Below are positions 22,557-33,590 of a DNA stretch of 64,000 nucleotides, piece by piece. The notes under the pieces are model-generated. The model saw only the letters and a list, made by a program, of their open reading frames with translations, was not told where the DNA came from and did not search any database. How positions within the stretch are numbered: position 1 is the stretch's first letter; each line of letters opens with the position of its first letter. Made by a program: the position numbers and the translations under genes. The DNA is taken from assembly GCA_963989385.1 (NCBI GenBank), contig OZ022499.1, positions 103,462,786-103,526,785 of the forward strand, read 5' to 3'. Source of the DNA: Ctena decussata. Its lineage: Eukaryota; Mollusca; Bivalvia; Lucinida; Lucinidae.

Positions 22557-23091
22557 TAAAGCAGTAGAATTTATAAACATTAAAACATTTTTTCGGTAAG
22601 AATGAGGCCCGACATTCAGTGATAAGGCATTGGACAAACAGGCACAGGTTTCAAGAGTTTTTTTCTAGTATTCTATCTCTGGGTTTTTTCTGGGCGAGTC
22701 TACCACATTCTAAGATATTGTAAGAAACTATTGTTGGAGTAGAACACAATTTTACTAAAAAATGTAACAAATATTCGAAAAATACTTGTACATTCTGTCA
22801 ATTAATATCTAGTATTGTAGCCGTACATTCAGCTCAACGCTGTGTCACATGTGTTAAGTTATAAAGCAGGTTGTCTACAGATAAACATCGCAATCTGCAA
22901 AACAGTTCTTGTTGTTGTTTTGTATATGTTGGAGTAAGGACATAGAATTTAAAACATGCTGTTATTCTATTTTACTATTCTCATAACGATGTTCCCCGGG
23001 TGGCTCAGTGGAACCTATCCATAGGTGCACACACCTGGCACTGTGCGTCTGTCCTATAAAAATGATAGTAGAAACGCCTTTTATACTTATG
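22557..23091. other. Unassigned sequence
   Basis: Mostly AT-rich and unrecognised. A GGGTGGCTCAGTGG block near 22998 resembles a tRNA A box, but no B box follows at the usual spacing. Confidence 0.4.
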
Positions 23092-23338
23092 CAGGGGCGT
23101 AACTAGGGGCAATTTCATGATACGCACAACCATGTTTTATGCTCTACTTCTTGAAAGAAAGGCTAGTATTTCAGCCACTTTGGTAATTGGTATTGAAATC
23201 ATGTCTAATTCATAAAATTTCAGCATGCAAATATGCAGGTGCGTTTTGAAATTTTGTCAATTTTGACAAAATTTCAATACGCACTTGCATATTTGCCGTA
23301 TACGTAGCTACGCCCTTGTTATGTGTTGAGTAAATTAG
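23092..23338. mobile_element. hAT-like MITE
   Basis: The ends CAGGGGCGTAACTA and TAGCTACGCCCTTG are inverted, and the CARGGGCGTA form is typical of hAT-type termini. TTATG flanks both sides (23087-23091 and 23339-23343), shorter than the 8 bp expected. The interior contains a palindrome of GAAATTTTGTCAA type near 23257-23285. Non-coding. Confidence 0.65.
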
Positions 23339-23343
23339 TTCAT

Positions 23344-24187
23344 GACGACAAAATATTCGTAAATATTCAAGAAGAATATGTTATGATGAAATCGTCTCTG
23401 CCTCCGGATCAACACTGTTTTCGCAGAAGATTATTTGCATAAATCTTAATTTTGTTGCATACTTTAAAGCAGTTCCATTTTTTGTTATTATTTTATAAAG
23501 GAATACGCGGGAGTATATCTTTAATCTATGTCACGGTCAACTCAACATTGCGCAATGAAGCTGCTGGTGGACAGAATAGTTTTTTATTGCCAATAGGCAA
23601 TCAGTAATTATATCAACACATTTACTGTTTATACTAAGCAACATGTACATATAAACTTGAGCTCTGCGTGAAAAGAGACTATACGGCACATGCAAGAATG
23701 AGAGGCTCAGATCACTTCGCAAATTTGCGCAGTCTGATCAGTCTTCCCAGTTCGTATCAACAATGTGTATGGGGGCCTGAGTGATATAGTACACATAAGG
23801 AAAGAGAATATGGCTGATTCACAGGCTGATATTAGTTATACCCTGTTCATACTAGCCGTTATAATGTCATAATATATTTTTGTAATTCCATTTTGATACT
23901 ATACTAATCACAAAACGAAACTATTCTCAGATGATTCACACTATCCACACATTTTATCAATGTCGACGCGACTGAAAACAACGTCGTGTAAACGGTAAAA
24001 CGACGTTGGTTTGTACCCACTGAAATTTTGCTGATAAAGAGCCTGAAATGGTTTGGGTCATACATATTTGGTGCCATATTTATGAATTTTCAAATTTGTA
24101 TTAACCTCTATTAATGTTATATGAGTTTTTTTTTAGATATTTACCATTTATTGTAAATAAAATTTTGTACACTTTTGCGATTTTTAA
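23344..24187. other. Unassigned AT-rich sequence
   Basis: No gene, RNA or repeat recognised. Confidence 0.4.
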
Positions 24188-24420
24188 GGGGTGGTCGAGT
24201 GGTGTGATGGTGCTGTTTATAACTTCCAGTGCCGGGGCGTCCTACTGATTTGGAACACTGTAGGTCAAGGGCTTGCTGTGCTTGCAGTAGGTGCGGCTGG
24301 GGGTTGTTTGTACATTTTTTCTCTCGTCTGTCATTTATCTTCTTCCTTCTCTCTGGGAGACGGTCCGATATAGACTGAAATACTGTCTCAAAGGGCCGTT
24401 AAACCAGAACAATCAGTCAA
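24188..24420 (+). mobile_element. SINE, family 2, copy 1
   Basis: Starts with a tRNA Leu/Ser-like GTGGTCGAGTGGTGTGATGG block. The body follows with GTGCCGGGGCGTCCTA, GCAGTAGGTGCGGCTGG and GGGAGACGGTCCGATATAGA, then GGGCCGTTAAACC and an AATCAGTCAAT tail. The same order occurs at 32941, 47138 and, inverted, 58801. The B box is not clear. Confidence 0.8.
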
Positions 24421-24849
24421 TGCTATTTTTAAGTTTTTTGCACCTTAAGTTGTATAGCCTACTCAGCTGATTTTTTGGGGCATTATTTGCTTAGTACGCC
24501 GGAGGATGAATGTACACAACAGCACGATAATGCATTTTAAGAATGTCACCAATATGAATATTTCAGCTGACACTTGATTTAAAACTTCTTTCAAGAAACC
24601 TTGCAGACTATTGGACTTTTTTACGGTGATCTCAACAGAAAAAAATGCCCACATCTCCGCTCATAGACAAAATAGACATGTGTTGTGGGTGTTCAATTTT
24701 CAATTGTTTAGTCAGATCACAGGAAATCATTTCAGTATACATTTTATTTTGATCCGTCAAATTTTTGTTGATGTTATTGTTGTTGTTGTTTAGCGTCCCT
24801 AGACCTGCAAAATTGAGTAGGTTGGGTGTCTGGACTGGCCTTGAACAGT

Positions 24850-25097
24850 ACATATGAGCCGCGACGCGAGAAAACCAACAATGTGGTTGTGCGCCTTGCG
24901 CAGACTCAAATCAGCCTGGGCATCCGCCAAGTCGGATCAGAATCTTCGCTAAGCGCTTAGAGGGTAGCTAAGGGTCTACGCTACCCCCATGCGGACAGCG
25001 AAGACTCTGATCAGACTGGGCGGATGCCCAGGCTGATCTGAGTCTTCGCTGTCCGCACAACCACATTGTTGGTTTTCTCGTGTCGCGGCTCATATGT
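24850..25097. mobile_element. GAGCCGCGAC hairpin MITE, copy 1
   Basis: The outer arms ACATATGAGCCGCGAC/GTCGCGGCTCATATGT continue as GAAAACCAACAATGTGGTTG and its complement. An inner arm pair is AGCCTGGGCATCCGCC and GGCGGATGCCCAGGCT. The element is 248 bp and non-coding. Copy 2 is at 57434-57670. Confidence 0.85.
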
Positions 25098-25710
25098 GTT
25101 TATCAGCATCCGGGTATGTCTATTTCGGTATTCTTTTTTTTTTAATTTTGATTTAATAAAAACTCGTGAAGACAATCAAAGATACTATTAGTATAGTCGA
25201 TAAAATTGCCTACATCAAGCTGTCAAACCGCGTCTGACTTATTAAAATGCAAAAACAAGGCTTTCTGTCCAAACCCATACGACATTAGACGCATTGACTC
25301 TGTACCATTTATAAGCATATTACCAAAAACCTATTATCAAGTGCTTTCTAAAGCTGTATTAAAGGTCTTATTTCATTTAAGAAGAAGCTTCTTAACACAT
25401 TTTTTCTTGCAGTAGAGTTTTAAATTATTTTAAAAAGAAAAAGAAAAAAATGCTTGTCCGAAATCTTATTCTGAAGGTTCATGAAGAAAAAACATTATTT
25501 CTATATGCCCCCGTTTACTCAGATGACAATCAACACAAACCATGTAATTTTAAGTAAAATTGAAGGGGAACAAAAACGGCCCAAATCATACCGTATCCTT
25601 TTAAATTAATCAAAGTAGACATTTTTGTTCTTTTTTTTTGCTAGTATACCATGTATACTACTCGTGATAGGCAAATGGGTTACTTCTGTTCATACAAAAA
25701 AAAAAAGAAG
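25098..25710. other. Unassigned AT-rich sequence
   Basis: No recognisable gene or repeat; A-rich and T-rich runs only. Confidence 0.4.
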
Positions 25711-25958
25711 CCTGGCCCCGAGGATATAAAACATTTTTCATGCTCAACTCAGCTGAGCATGAAATTTTACCTGATAATAAATAGCAAATTACTGATAAGT
25801 ACAGTTGTTTTCTTGTTCAGTTTAGCTGAGTATGAAATTTTCTCTGCTTATGAATATGAAAATGCCAACATTAGTTGGCATTTTTATATTTACAAGCAGA
25901 GAAAATTCCATGCTCAGCTGAGTTGAGCACGTAAAAAGTTTTATAACCTCGGGCCCAG
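25711..25958. mobile_element. Nested hairpin element with GAGGTTATAAAAC-type ends
   Basis: The ends CCTGGCCCCGAGGATATAAA and TTTATAACCTCGGGCCCAG are inverted. CATGCTCAACTCAGCTGAGC follows the left end, and its counterpart precedes the right end. A second complete hairpin occupies about 25816-25929, with arms TGAAATTTTCTCTGCTTA and CAAGCAGAGAAAATTCCA and centre GCCAACATTAGTTGGC. The left arm is therefore partly duplicated. The terminal motif matches the 4.4 kb element at 8717-13126. Confidence 0.75.
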
Positions 25959-26129
25959 ACAGTTTTACCGAGTTTGATCTATCCTTGCCAATGTTTATGT
26001 CTTTATTTGAGGGGTTGCTAAAATGGGCTTATCATCTACGCTTCTAGAAGTTTTAGATTGATTCTCTTCGCAAAAGACTGGATAAATAACTTAAAAAAAG
26101 AGGTAAGATAGATACTTTTTCATATTAAA

Positions 26130-26310
26130 GTCACCATTGCTCTAACAGGTGTTAAAAATTCATGAAATATTTGATCGTGAGGTATCCCTGCAAGATTCTC
26201 GCTAGTTTCAATGTAAATGATCATTATTAGCCATATTTAAACAATCAAGACATTATTGAGTTTCACATTAAAAGCTTTTGAAAATGATTTGGTCATTTTA
26301 ATTCCCAACT
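26130..26310 (+). repeat. Dispersed repeat, family F
   Basis: Contains 'CCATTGCTCTAACAGG', 'CTGCAAGATTCT' and 'TTGAGTTTCACATTAAAAG' in the order seen at 5500-5670 and 14410-14570. Confidence 0.55.
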
Positions 26311-26409
26311 AAATGAGACGCCATTCATTACCTGTATTGTATCGCTCAACGGGTAACAAGAATACGGAAAATGCATTTTGTTGATGAATTTGTCATTTCT
26401 CAAAAAATG

Positions 26410-26640
26410 AATAACAGATATAACAACTAACAACACGCGAAACAACCAAAAGACGGCCAGTACCGGTGGAGGGGTGGGGGGGAGGGGCTTAACCGGTTTG
26501 TGGTCGACCAAACCTCGCCTTTTGTTCTGCCTTGGTTCATCAGATACTTAGTTTTTCAACCCAACAAAAATAACCTTCGCCCACACAACAGTTTTATAAA
26601 AAGCATCAACCCTGACAAAAAGAACAAATTGAACACCTGT
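26410..26640 (+). repeat. Dispersed repeat, family X, copy 1
   Basis: Shares 'AACAACTAACAACAC', 'GCTTAACCGGTTTGTGGTCG' and 'TTCTGCCTTGGTTCATCAGA' with 61680-61900. It is interrupted near 26465 by a G-rich GGGGTGGGGGGGAGGGG tract. No coding potential. Confidence 0.7.
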
Positions 26641-26688
26641 TTCACCTATTTTCAATTTTAAAATGTCAGGGCTAGCCTTAACATAACA

Positions 26689-27843
26689 CAAGAATTCCGC
26701 GGAATGCGGTGTCTCGCCTGCTAGCTCTTTGTCACAAAAACAGAGCTCAATCAGCAAAGATGTATGCATGAACCAAGTTTCTTGGCTCTAGCCCTAATAA
26801 TTTCTGAGAAACAGACCAAAACTTGAAAACTCGACAAAACATTGCAAAGTCAGTCAACCATAAAATGTAGGTCAAGACTCAATATTGATGATTTCTTTGA
26901 GCTCTTCTCTTCTAGATTAATGCATGACCCAAGTTTCATGGCTCTAGCCCTTATAGTTTCAGAGAAACAGACCTAAATGCAACCAAAATTGCAAAGTAAG
27001 TCAACCGTGACATGTAGGTCAAGGCTCAATATTGATGATGACTTTGAGATTTACTCTTCCAGACGTACCCATGAACCAAGTTTCATGGCTCTAGGCCGTA
27101 TAGTTTCAGAGAAAATGACCTAAACGCAACAACTCGACAAAAACTTGCAAAGTCAGTCAACCGTGACATGTAGGTCAAGACTCAATACTGATGATGGCTT
27201 TGAGATCAACTCTTCCAGACGTACCCATGAACCACGTTTCATGGCTCTAGGCCTTATAGTTTCTGAGAAAATGACCTAAACGCAAAAACTCGACAAAAAC
27301 CTGCAAAGTCAGTCAACCGTGACATGTAGGTCAAGACTCAATATTAATGATGGCTTTGAGATCTACTCTTCTAGACGTACCCATGAACCAAGTTTCATGG
27401 CTCTAGGCCTTATAGTTTCTGAGAAAATGACCTAAACGCAACAACTCGACAAAAACTTGCAAAGTCAGTCAAGTGTGACATGTAGGTCAAGACTCAATAT
27501 TGATGATGGCTTTGAGATCTACTCTTCTAGCCGTACCCATGAACCAAGTTTCATGGCTCTAGGCCTTATAGTTTCTGAGAAAATGACCCAAACGCAAAAA
27601 CTCGACGAAAACTTGCAAAGTCAGTCAACCGTGACATGTAGGTCAAGACTCAATATTGATGATGGCTTTGAGATCTACTCTTCCAGATGTATGCATGAAC
27701 CAAGTTTCATGGCTCTAGGCCTTATAGTTTCTGAGAAAATGACCTAAACGCAAAAACTCGACAAAAGTTTACGCCGACGACGCCGCCGACGACGACACCG
27801 GAAAAGCAATACCTATGTCTCGCCTCTGCTTCGCAGGCGAGAC
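26689..27843 (+). mobile_element. Repeat-core element, family C, copy 2 (7 monomers)
   Basis: The block CTGAGAAA recurs at 26804, 26960, 27107, 27263, 27419, 27575 and 27731. Spacing is 156 bp, except one 147 bp interval from a 9 bp deletion near 26985. The 5' end is ACAAGAATTCCGCGG then GTCTCGCCTGCT. The 3' end has a GCCGCCGACGACGAC tract and a hairpin with CTGCTTCGCAG inside GTCTCGCC/GGCGAGAC (27817-27843). It is inverted relative to copy 1 at 6954-8106, with the same monomer number. A 96-codon ORF (27457-27747) is only a frame of the repeat. Confidence 0.85.
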
Positions 27844-27859
27844 AAAACCATATATCAAA

Positions 27860-27950
27860 ACAGTCAAAGCGACAAACAACACATGAAACTACTAAGAAGA
27901 ACCAAAACAGAAACAGAAGTGCCGCCTTGGGACGGCCAACAGTGAAATTA
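27860..27950 (+). repeat. Dispersed repeat, family X, partial copy
   Basis: Contains CAACACATGAAAC, ACAGAAACAGAAGTGCCGCC and TTGGGACGGCCAACAGTG, matching 61690-61745. It lies just after the family C element, while another copy lies just before it. Confidence 0.6.
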
Positions 27951-27959
27951 AAGCTTAAT

Positions 27960-29220
27960 TGTTCTAAATATGCATTCTTTACAACAACAAATTCAGTTTA
28001 ACGGCAAAATCTTTGGGAACAAATGCTGTCATTGTAAAGAGGGTCCATTGTACGAACATTATTTAGTTGGGATAATGACTCAGTATGACCCAAAGTTTGA
28101 CAAGTTGCAGTGTGAGTGACCTCATACTGATTGTAGGTCAGTGTGACCCTTATTTCACTATTCATTGATATTGTCATATCTCTATAGTTACATTCCCTTT
28201 GATTTTTCGTAGATGAACTTATTACCAGTCGGTTACGCGGCGTCGTTGGTACGTAACGTCTACTCAGTAGGCCTGAATAGTGGCCCAGCGCAGGAAATCT
28301 AAAAACATTTTTCTCGAGAAAACGTTCTAACGCACTACTTTTTTAAATGGTTAGCAACCGCCACTACCCATCTTTGCACCCTATTTCTGTCGTTATTTGA
28401 TGGAGAAAATGTCAAATACTGAATAAAAATCAAAGATTATAAAGATTTCTGTCAAAAATACAGCAGACAAACAGCGGACGATGCAACGGAGGATCGTATC
28501 TGCATGCTAAAGATAGCGGAAATTTAACAACTTGAGAGGGTTTAGAAAACTACAAAATAGATAAAATAAGCGACGAGGTCACATTTTCTCACTAGTTCCA
28601 TCAAATCCGGCATAGATTTTTCTTTCATTATGTCAATTTTGGGCAAAATCCGTGTATGGCCATTTTTTAGTTCCAAAATTAACTAACTACTTCCGGTTTC
28701 AGTTTCTCCAGGAGAAATAAAAAATGGCCGTGATTTCTGAGTCATCAAACTGCAGTGTCTTACCCGTTTCGCTTTTAGTTCACAGTATCTGTTGTTATAC
28801 CACTCAAACCTCGTGTGAAACAATCATAGGTCAACCATAGAAGCGGATGATAAAAGTTTTTATTTATTTTATCATGCTAAAAAGCATCTAATCTGAACCA
28901 GAATCAACGAAAATTCTCCAGGCAAAAGTCTTCACAGCTGACCGTTTTTGTATTGCACATTTCAACATAAACATAAATGACGTCAAAATATGCTGACACG
29001 ATTTAAGTTATAGTCTGTTTCACCTACATGTACTTGAAGTTATTTACAGATAAAATCGATATTTAAGTTGTTAGGCCTACTTATTTTCTACATATGTTAA
29101 TGCAATGGATCACAGTTAGGGCGCGTGCAAAAGTTCACAGCATAATTGCATTTTTCACTTTGTCGACTCTGCAAAGTTTACCGGTTACATTCATTCACAC
29201 ACCCACGACACCCCACCAAC
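27960..29220. other. Unassigned sequence
   Basis: Only a short hairpin at 28661-28733 is recognised. No gene model is supported. Confidence 0.4.
28661..28733. repeat. Short inverted repeat
   Basis: GGCCATTTTTTAGTTCC faces GGAGAAATAAAAAATGGCC. The left 29 bp (GGCCATTTTTTAGTTCCAAA onward) recurs at 44848-44876, so it is part of a dispersed sequence. Confidence 0.5.
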
Positions 29221-29221
29221 C

Positions 29222-29626
29222 TCTACCGACCCCCCCCCCCCCCCCCCCCAACTCCCTTGGCCCACGCTGTGCCGTCTGTCAATGTTAGAGTCCCATATCC
29301 GTACGGATGGTACTAGATCTAAATTTTAGCACGTGCTGAAGTGCAAGCAATTAAAAATACAAAAAAAGTTTTTTTTTTAAAAAAAGCGCTGGATCTATCA
29401 CTGCCCTCTGCTTAGAACTAGAGCTCCCTCTCTGTAATCGGTGGTTGTTGCGAGAACTTTCGATAACATCATTCGATTGTTGGTTTGCCTGTTCAAAGTC
29501 AAAACGGGCACCTGCTGGAAAACTTTGTACCAAATTCGTTAAAATTTCGGCCATTTTCGAGTGACAGTTTAAGGAATTTCCCTGCGAAGATGGAGAAAAG
29601 TTATGATACACGAATTTGCACGTGCC

Positions 29627-29668
<42 letters not shown>

Positions 29669-29999
29669 TTTCACATTACTGCACTCTTTAAGACACGACT
29701 GCACTTTTAAGACTCTCTCTTTCTCTCTCTGTCTCTCAGGAGATAAATCTAGTTTAGTGGATAATGCGCTTGACTACCAATCCAGGGGTCGCAGGTTCAA
29801 CGCCCTGCTTTCCGGTAATTCGGAAGAGATTTAAAAAGAAAGAAAATAACACATAAAAACAAAAAAAAATGCTCTCTCTCTCTCTCTCTCTCTGTCTGTG
29901 TGTCTCTCTCAGAACCACTATTTTCACAAGTCGCTAGTAGCGTCAGACATCAACCGTTTTTGTCTCTCCCGCCAGCTCCAGTAATTTCAATTGTCGTAC

Positions 30000-30030
<31 letters not shown>
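29222..30030. repeat. Cluster of simple repeats
   Basis: C20 at 29230-29249, (AC)n at about 29629-29667, (CT)n at 29716-29740 and 29875-29895, C18 at 29999-30016 followed by (AC)n. These are low-complexity tracts; the overlapping short ORFs (poly-Pro, His-Thr or Cys-Val runs) are artefacts of them. Confidence 0.9.
29745..29830 (+). mobile_element. tRNA-like SINE head, fragment
   Basis: TAGTTTAGTGGATAATGCG (A-box-like) and GCAGGTTCAACGCCC (B-box-like) lie at tRNA spacing, flanked by CT-rich simple repeats. No complete cloverleaf was built. Most likely a SINE head or tRNA pseudogene. Confidence 0.55.
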
Positions 30031-30248
30031 CAAAACCCCCTTCCTTTGCAAAGTGTTTTAATATGCTACACGTCCTTGGCATCCCAATATATTCATAATT
30101 AGCTCCTTTGTCAAAGATTTAAAGTGCAAGCGAGTAGTTTCGATACTGCTGGTTCGTCTTACAGGCTGCATTCAGAAGAGCCATCTCATCAGGATCTGCA
30201 CTGTTTGTCGCTTCTTTATAACGTAATATACAGGAGTCCCAAACATGT

Positions 30249-30362
30249 TGACACACAACGTTGAATCGACGTTGACTCAGCGCCATATAACGATGTATAG
30301 CATGATACAGCATGATAAATTATGCTGAAGTTAAATCACCGTTGATTCAACGTTGCGTGGTG
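30249..30362. mobile_element. ACGTTGA-type inverted element
   Basis: ACACAACGTTGAATCGACG at the left faces CCGTTGATTCAACGTTGCG at the right, giving a 114 bp element related in vocabulary to 15703-15965. Non-coding. Confidence 0.6.
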
Positions 30363-30454
30363 TCAATTAAATTGCGTGGCCTCGTAAATCACGCCGAAAA
30401 TCCGAGTATTGGACAAGCCGTGAAGTAAGCGAAGTAGCGGCTTTAATTTTAGGC

Positions 30455-30500
30455 GTTTTTTTTTTTTGTTTTTTTTTTTGTGTGTGTGTGTGTGTGTGTT
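30455..30500. repeat. T-rich and (GT)n tract
   Basis: T9-T10 runs followed by (GT)9-10, a simple repeat. A purine-rich GGGGAGAGAAGGG stretch follows to 30535. Confidence 0.9.
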
Positions 30501-30665
30501 GGTGTGAGGGGGGAGAGAAGGGAGGGGAGGGGTGAAAATACCAGACACTGAAAATACAAATCAGCGATAACACTTTTAACGTACGTGTAGACAAAGCAGG
30601 ACTCTTACATGAAAGTAAGCGGGGTACCGATCGACAGTATGGGGTGTTGCTGTTTCCGAAACACT

Positions 30666-30758
30666 CCCAGCGGGCACATGACGTCGAAATGACGTCATAC
30701 TGACGTCGATACGACGTCGTTACGTCGGACGTCATTTCAACGTCATGTGCCCGCTGGG
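30666..30758. mobile_element. 93 bp palindromic element rich in GACGTC, copy 1
   Basis: The ends CCCAGCGGGCACATGACGTC and GACGTCATTT...ATGTGCCCGCTGGG are inverted. The core repeats GACGTC words, including TGACGTCA, the full cAMP response element palindrome, near 30689. Whether any factor binds is unknown. Copy 2 is at 31525. Confidence 0.85.
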
Positions 30759-31099
30759 CTGCGAGTTAGCGGTTTTTTGTTCAACAAACTATCTGTTTCT
30801 TGGTAATTTATGTCGATTACTTAATCAGTACATAAAAGTAAGGTGAAACTGTATTATAAGGTATCGATAGCGTGCTATCATTAAAGAAGGTACTAGAGTC
30901 TCACTCCCCCATCCCTGTCCGCCCCAACCCCGCCTCTCTCTCTCTATACTGTCCCAGCGCTTTTATAAGTCGGAAACAGTGCCAAACACTGTTGGCTGCT
31001 CCAATAATTCCACCAATCGCACTAACCCCTTCTCAATTTGTCATCTTCACAGCCCGTTCCCATTCTTTATTTTTTTGTACTGTACACATGTAGTAAGCT

Positions 31100-31524
31100 A
31101 AACTTCCACTGGCACCTTCAGGTTTCTATGCTCTACTATTATTTTCCTAGTCGGACCCACTGATACCCTAAACAGATGAGGAGAAGGCTTCGATGAGAGT
31201 ATAGTCACCTATGCTTTGAGAAAAAACCTGATAGTGCTGATCCGCAACAGACTGGTCTTCGAAAAGACCACATTTAGAAGAGCAGTCTGATCAAGGTCTG
31301 CTCTGTTTACCGGTTAGACGCCCCGACTGATCACGCAAACCATCCGAGTAATGGGTTAGCGGTTGAGTAAGGGAAGTAACGGATGATTTTTTTCTTTGGA
31401 GCGGAGAATACCAGGCAAAGAGGGATAAAAAATATTAAAAGTTGGAAATCTTCAGATTCTACATAAATAAATTTCCTGGCATATCTAAATGGAACTGTCA
31501 CACACCAGGCTACTACGATTTCAT
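31100..31524. other. Unassigned sequence with degenerate hairpin
   Basis: A degraded relative of the GATCAGAC hairpin (GCAGTCTGATCAAGGTCTGC) lies at about 31235-31312. The rest is unrecognised. Confidence 0.4.
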
Positions 31525-31610
31525 CCCAGCGGGCACATGACGTCGAAAAGACGTCTAATTGACGTCATCACGTCGCATCGACGTCAGTACGACGTCATGT
31601 GCCTGCTGGG
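31525..31610. mobile_element. 86 bp palindromic element rich in GACGTC, copy 2
   Basis: Same ends as copy 1 (CCCAGCGGGCACATGACGTC and ATGTGCCTGCTGGG). The core differs in the order of ACGTC words but again holds TGACGTCA near 31560. The arms are conserved while the core is reshuffled. Confidence 0.85.
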
Positions 31611-32015
31611 ATATGTTCGATCATTTCACGAAGGAATCACAAAAGCTCTGTTCACAACAGGCTTCACAAGTGATGTGATGTATCAGATCGTAAATAACGT
31701 CCTTGAAAATATTGCCACTGAGGATTGCTGGTAAGGTCTTCGTATGGTCAGGTAGGAGGAGAGGATGGGGGTGAGGAGGGACATGGGACTGCTCTGTTTT
31801 AGGTTTCGGTGTGACTTTGAAATTATCGTGTTACACAAAACACATAGTTCGTATTAGATAACTTCTTGTACCAATGAGCTCCTTCGGAGGATGGTCTTGA
31901 ATTTCGTTGTTCACCCGTTTTTATCATGAAAATTACAATTAAGAGACTTTACGGTAAAATGTGCGAACAGTGATTATTGAGCTCAACTTGTTCATCCGCG
32001 CAGTCTGTCCAAGTA
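31611..32015. other. Unassigned sequence
   Basis: No gene or repeat recognised. The last six bases, CAAGTA, form the left target duplication of the next element. Confidence 0.4.
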
Positions 32016-32908
32016 TATGAGGCGCCTTTTTACTATATCAAATCAGCATTTTTGATATCACAAATTCGATTTGTTGATATCACAAAATACATTTTTTGAT
32101 ATCACAAAATCAGCTTCATTTTGTGATATCACAAAATAGTTTTGTTCTATTTTGTGATATCCAAAAATAGATTTTGTGATATCAAAAAATAAGCTTATAT
32201 TTTATATCAATAAATGCATTTTTTTGATATCACAAATTCGATTTTGTGATATCACAAAATCCATTTTGTGATATCACAAAATCAGGCTCAGTATATGATA
32301 TCATAAAATGTATTTTCTGATATCACAAAATAGAATTTGTGATATCACAAAATCAATGCGATTTTGTGATATCAAAAATGGATTTTGTAATATCAATAAA
32401 TGTGTAAAATTTTCTATGTGAGAAATGCCTAAACGATTTTTTGATATCACAAAATAGATTTCATGATATCACACTATCACTAAGATGTTATATCACATAA
32501 TCTATTTTGTGATATCACAAAATCGAATATGTGATATCAATAAATACATCTAATTTTGTGATATCACAAAATCGATTTTTTGATATCACAAAATCGATTT
32601 ATTGATATCACTAAATCGATTTATTGATATCACTAAATCGAATATGTTATATCATAAATCTATTTTGTGATATCAAGAAAAAAGTGATGATTTTTTTATA
32701 TCACAAATTCGAATTTGTGATGTCACAAATATTATTTTTTGATATCACAAATTCTTTTTTGTGATATCATAAAATATTTTGTGATATCACAAATTGTTAT
32801 GTGATATCACAAATTGAATTTGTGATATCACAAAATATTCTTTGATATCACAAAATAGAATTTGTGATATTACAACATATGGATTTTATAGTGAAACGGC
32901 GCCGCATA
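32016..32908. mobile_element. TIR element filled with GATATC palindromes
   Basis: The ends TATGAGGCGCC...ACTATA and TATAGTGAAACGGCGCCGCATA are inverted, and CAAGTA directly flanks both (32010-32015 and 32909-32914). The interior is built from about 28 exact GATATC words, mostly in the form TTTTGTGATATCACAAAAT. Irregular 15-40 bp spacers separate them, often ATCGATT-like. It has no ORF and is a mobile element with a satellite-like core. The palindromes can also pair with each other across the array, so secondary structure potential is high. Confidence 0.85.
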
Positions 32909-32940
32909 CAAGTACATGTCAACAAAGAATCTGCATCATC

Positions 32941-33590
32941 GGGGTGGCCGTGGTCGGGCGATGGTGCTGGGTAATTTTACGTGCCGGGGCGGCCTTCTAA
33001 TTTGGATAATGGTAGTGTAAGGAACTACTGTTCTTGCAGTAGGTGCGGGTGGGGTTGTTCGGACGGGTTTTCTATCCTCTATCATCTCTTTTTTTCTCCC
33101 TCTCTCTCCACGCTAGTCTGGCATTCAACACAGACAACGAGGCAACGTACTATAAAACACGATTGTTTTCACATACTTCTGATATTAATGTCAAACTATC
33201 ATTCTTACGGACCCGGAAGTTTGTTATACCTCTTAGTCAGACCAGATTTTCGAAGAAATTCCGTCTAGTATAAATGCAGTGCTTGAATAAGGTTTTTCAC
33301 CAATTCGTTACCTGGTCGTTGTAGCCCAAAAATTGTTTCCAAGCATTTCTTGAATATGCATATCAATTCTGTAAAACTTTTGAGTCCTATATCAAGAGTA
33401 GGGGGTCGGATGGTCCGTGAGACTATACTTCGGAAACAAACTTATCCTGATGAGCAGAACAGGCAGGTTCCTTGTACGTTGTCTTCGTCGCCTGTGTTGA
33501 ATGCCAGACCGGTGTGCTCTCTGGGAAACGACTCGATATAGACAAATACTGTCTCAGTGAGCCATTAAACCCCAAACAACCAACTAACCA
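32941..33590 (+). mobile_element. SINE, family 2, copy 2, split by a MITE
   Basis: The 5' part (32941-33108) has GTGCCGGGGCGGCCTTC and GCAGTAGGTGCGGGTGGG. The 3' part (33517-33590) resumes at CTCTCTGGGAAACGACTCG and ends GAGCCATTAAACCCC with a CAACCAACTAACC tail. The two parts join exactly at the point expected from the uninterrupted copies. Confidence 0.85.
33109..33516. mobile_element. 408 bp MITE inserted in a SINE
   Basis: The inverted ends share TCTGGCATTCAACACAG and a further CGACGAGGCAACGTA-like block, about 33-40 bp in all. CTCTCT occurs on both sides and may be the target duplication, though the SINE is CT-rich there. The interior has no convincing ORF. The superfamily is uncertain; hAT is possible from the CAC start. 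Confidence 0.75.

Noticed and set aside
27457..27747. 96-codon ORF with internally repeated protein sequence
   Set aside because: The protein repeat only mirrors the 156 bp DNA monomer. The frame is not kept in copy 1 and no start context or domain supports it.
29351..29704. ORF with a run of Cys-Val
   Set aside because: The run is the translation of the (AC)n microsatellite.
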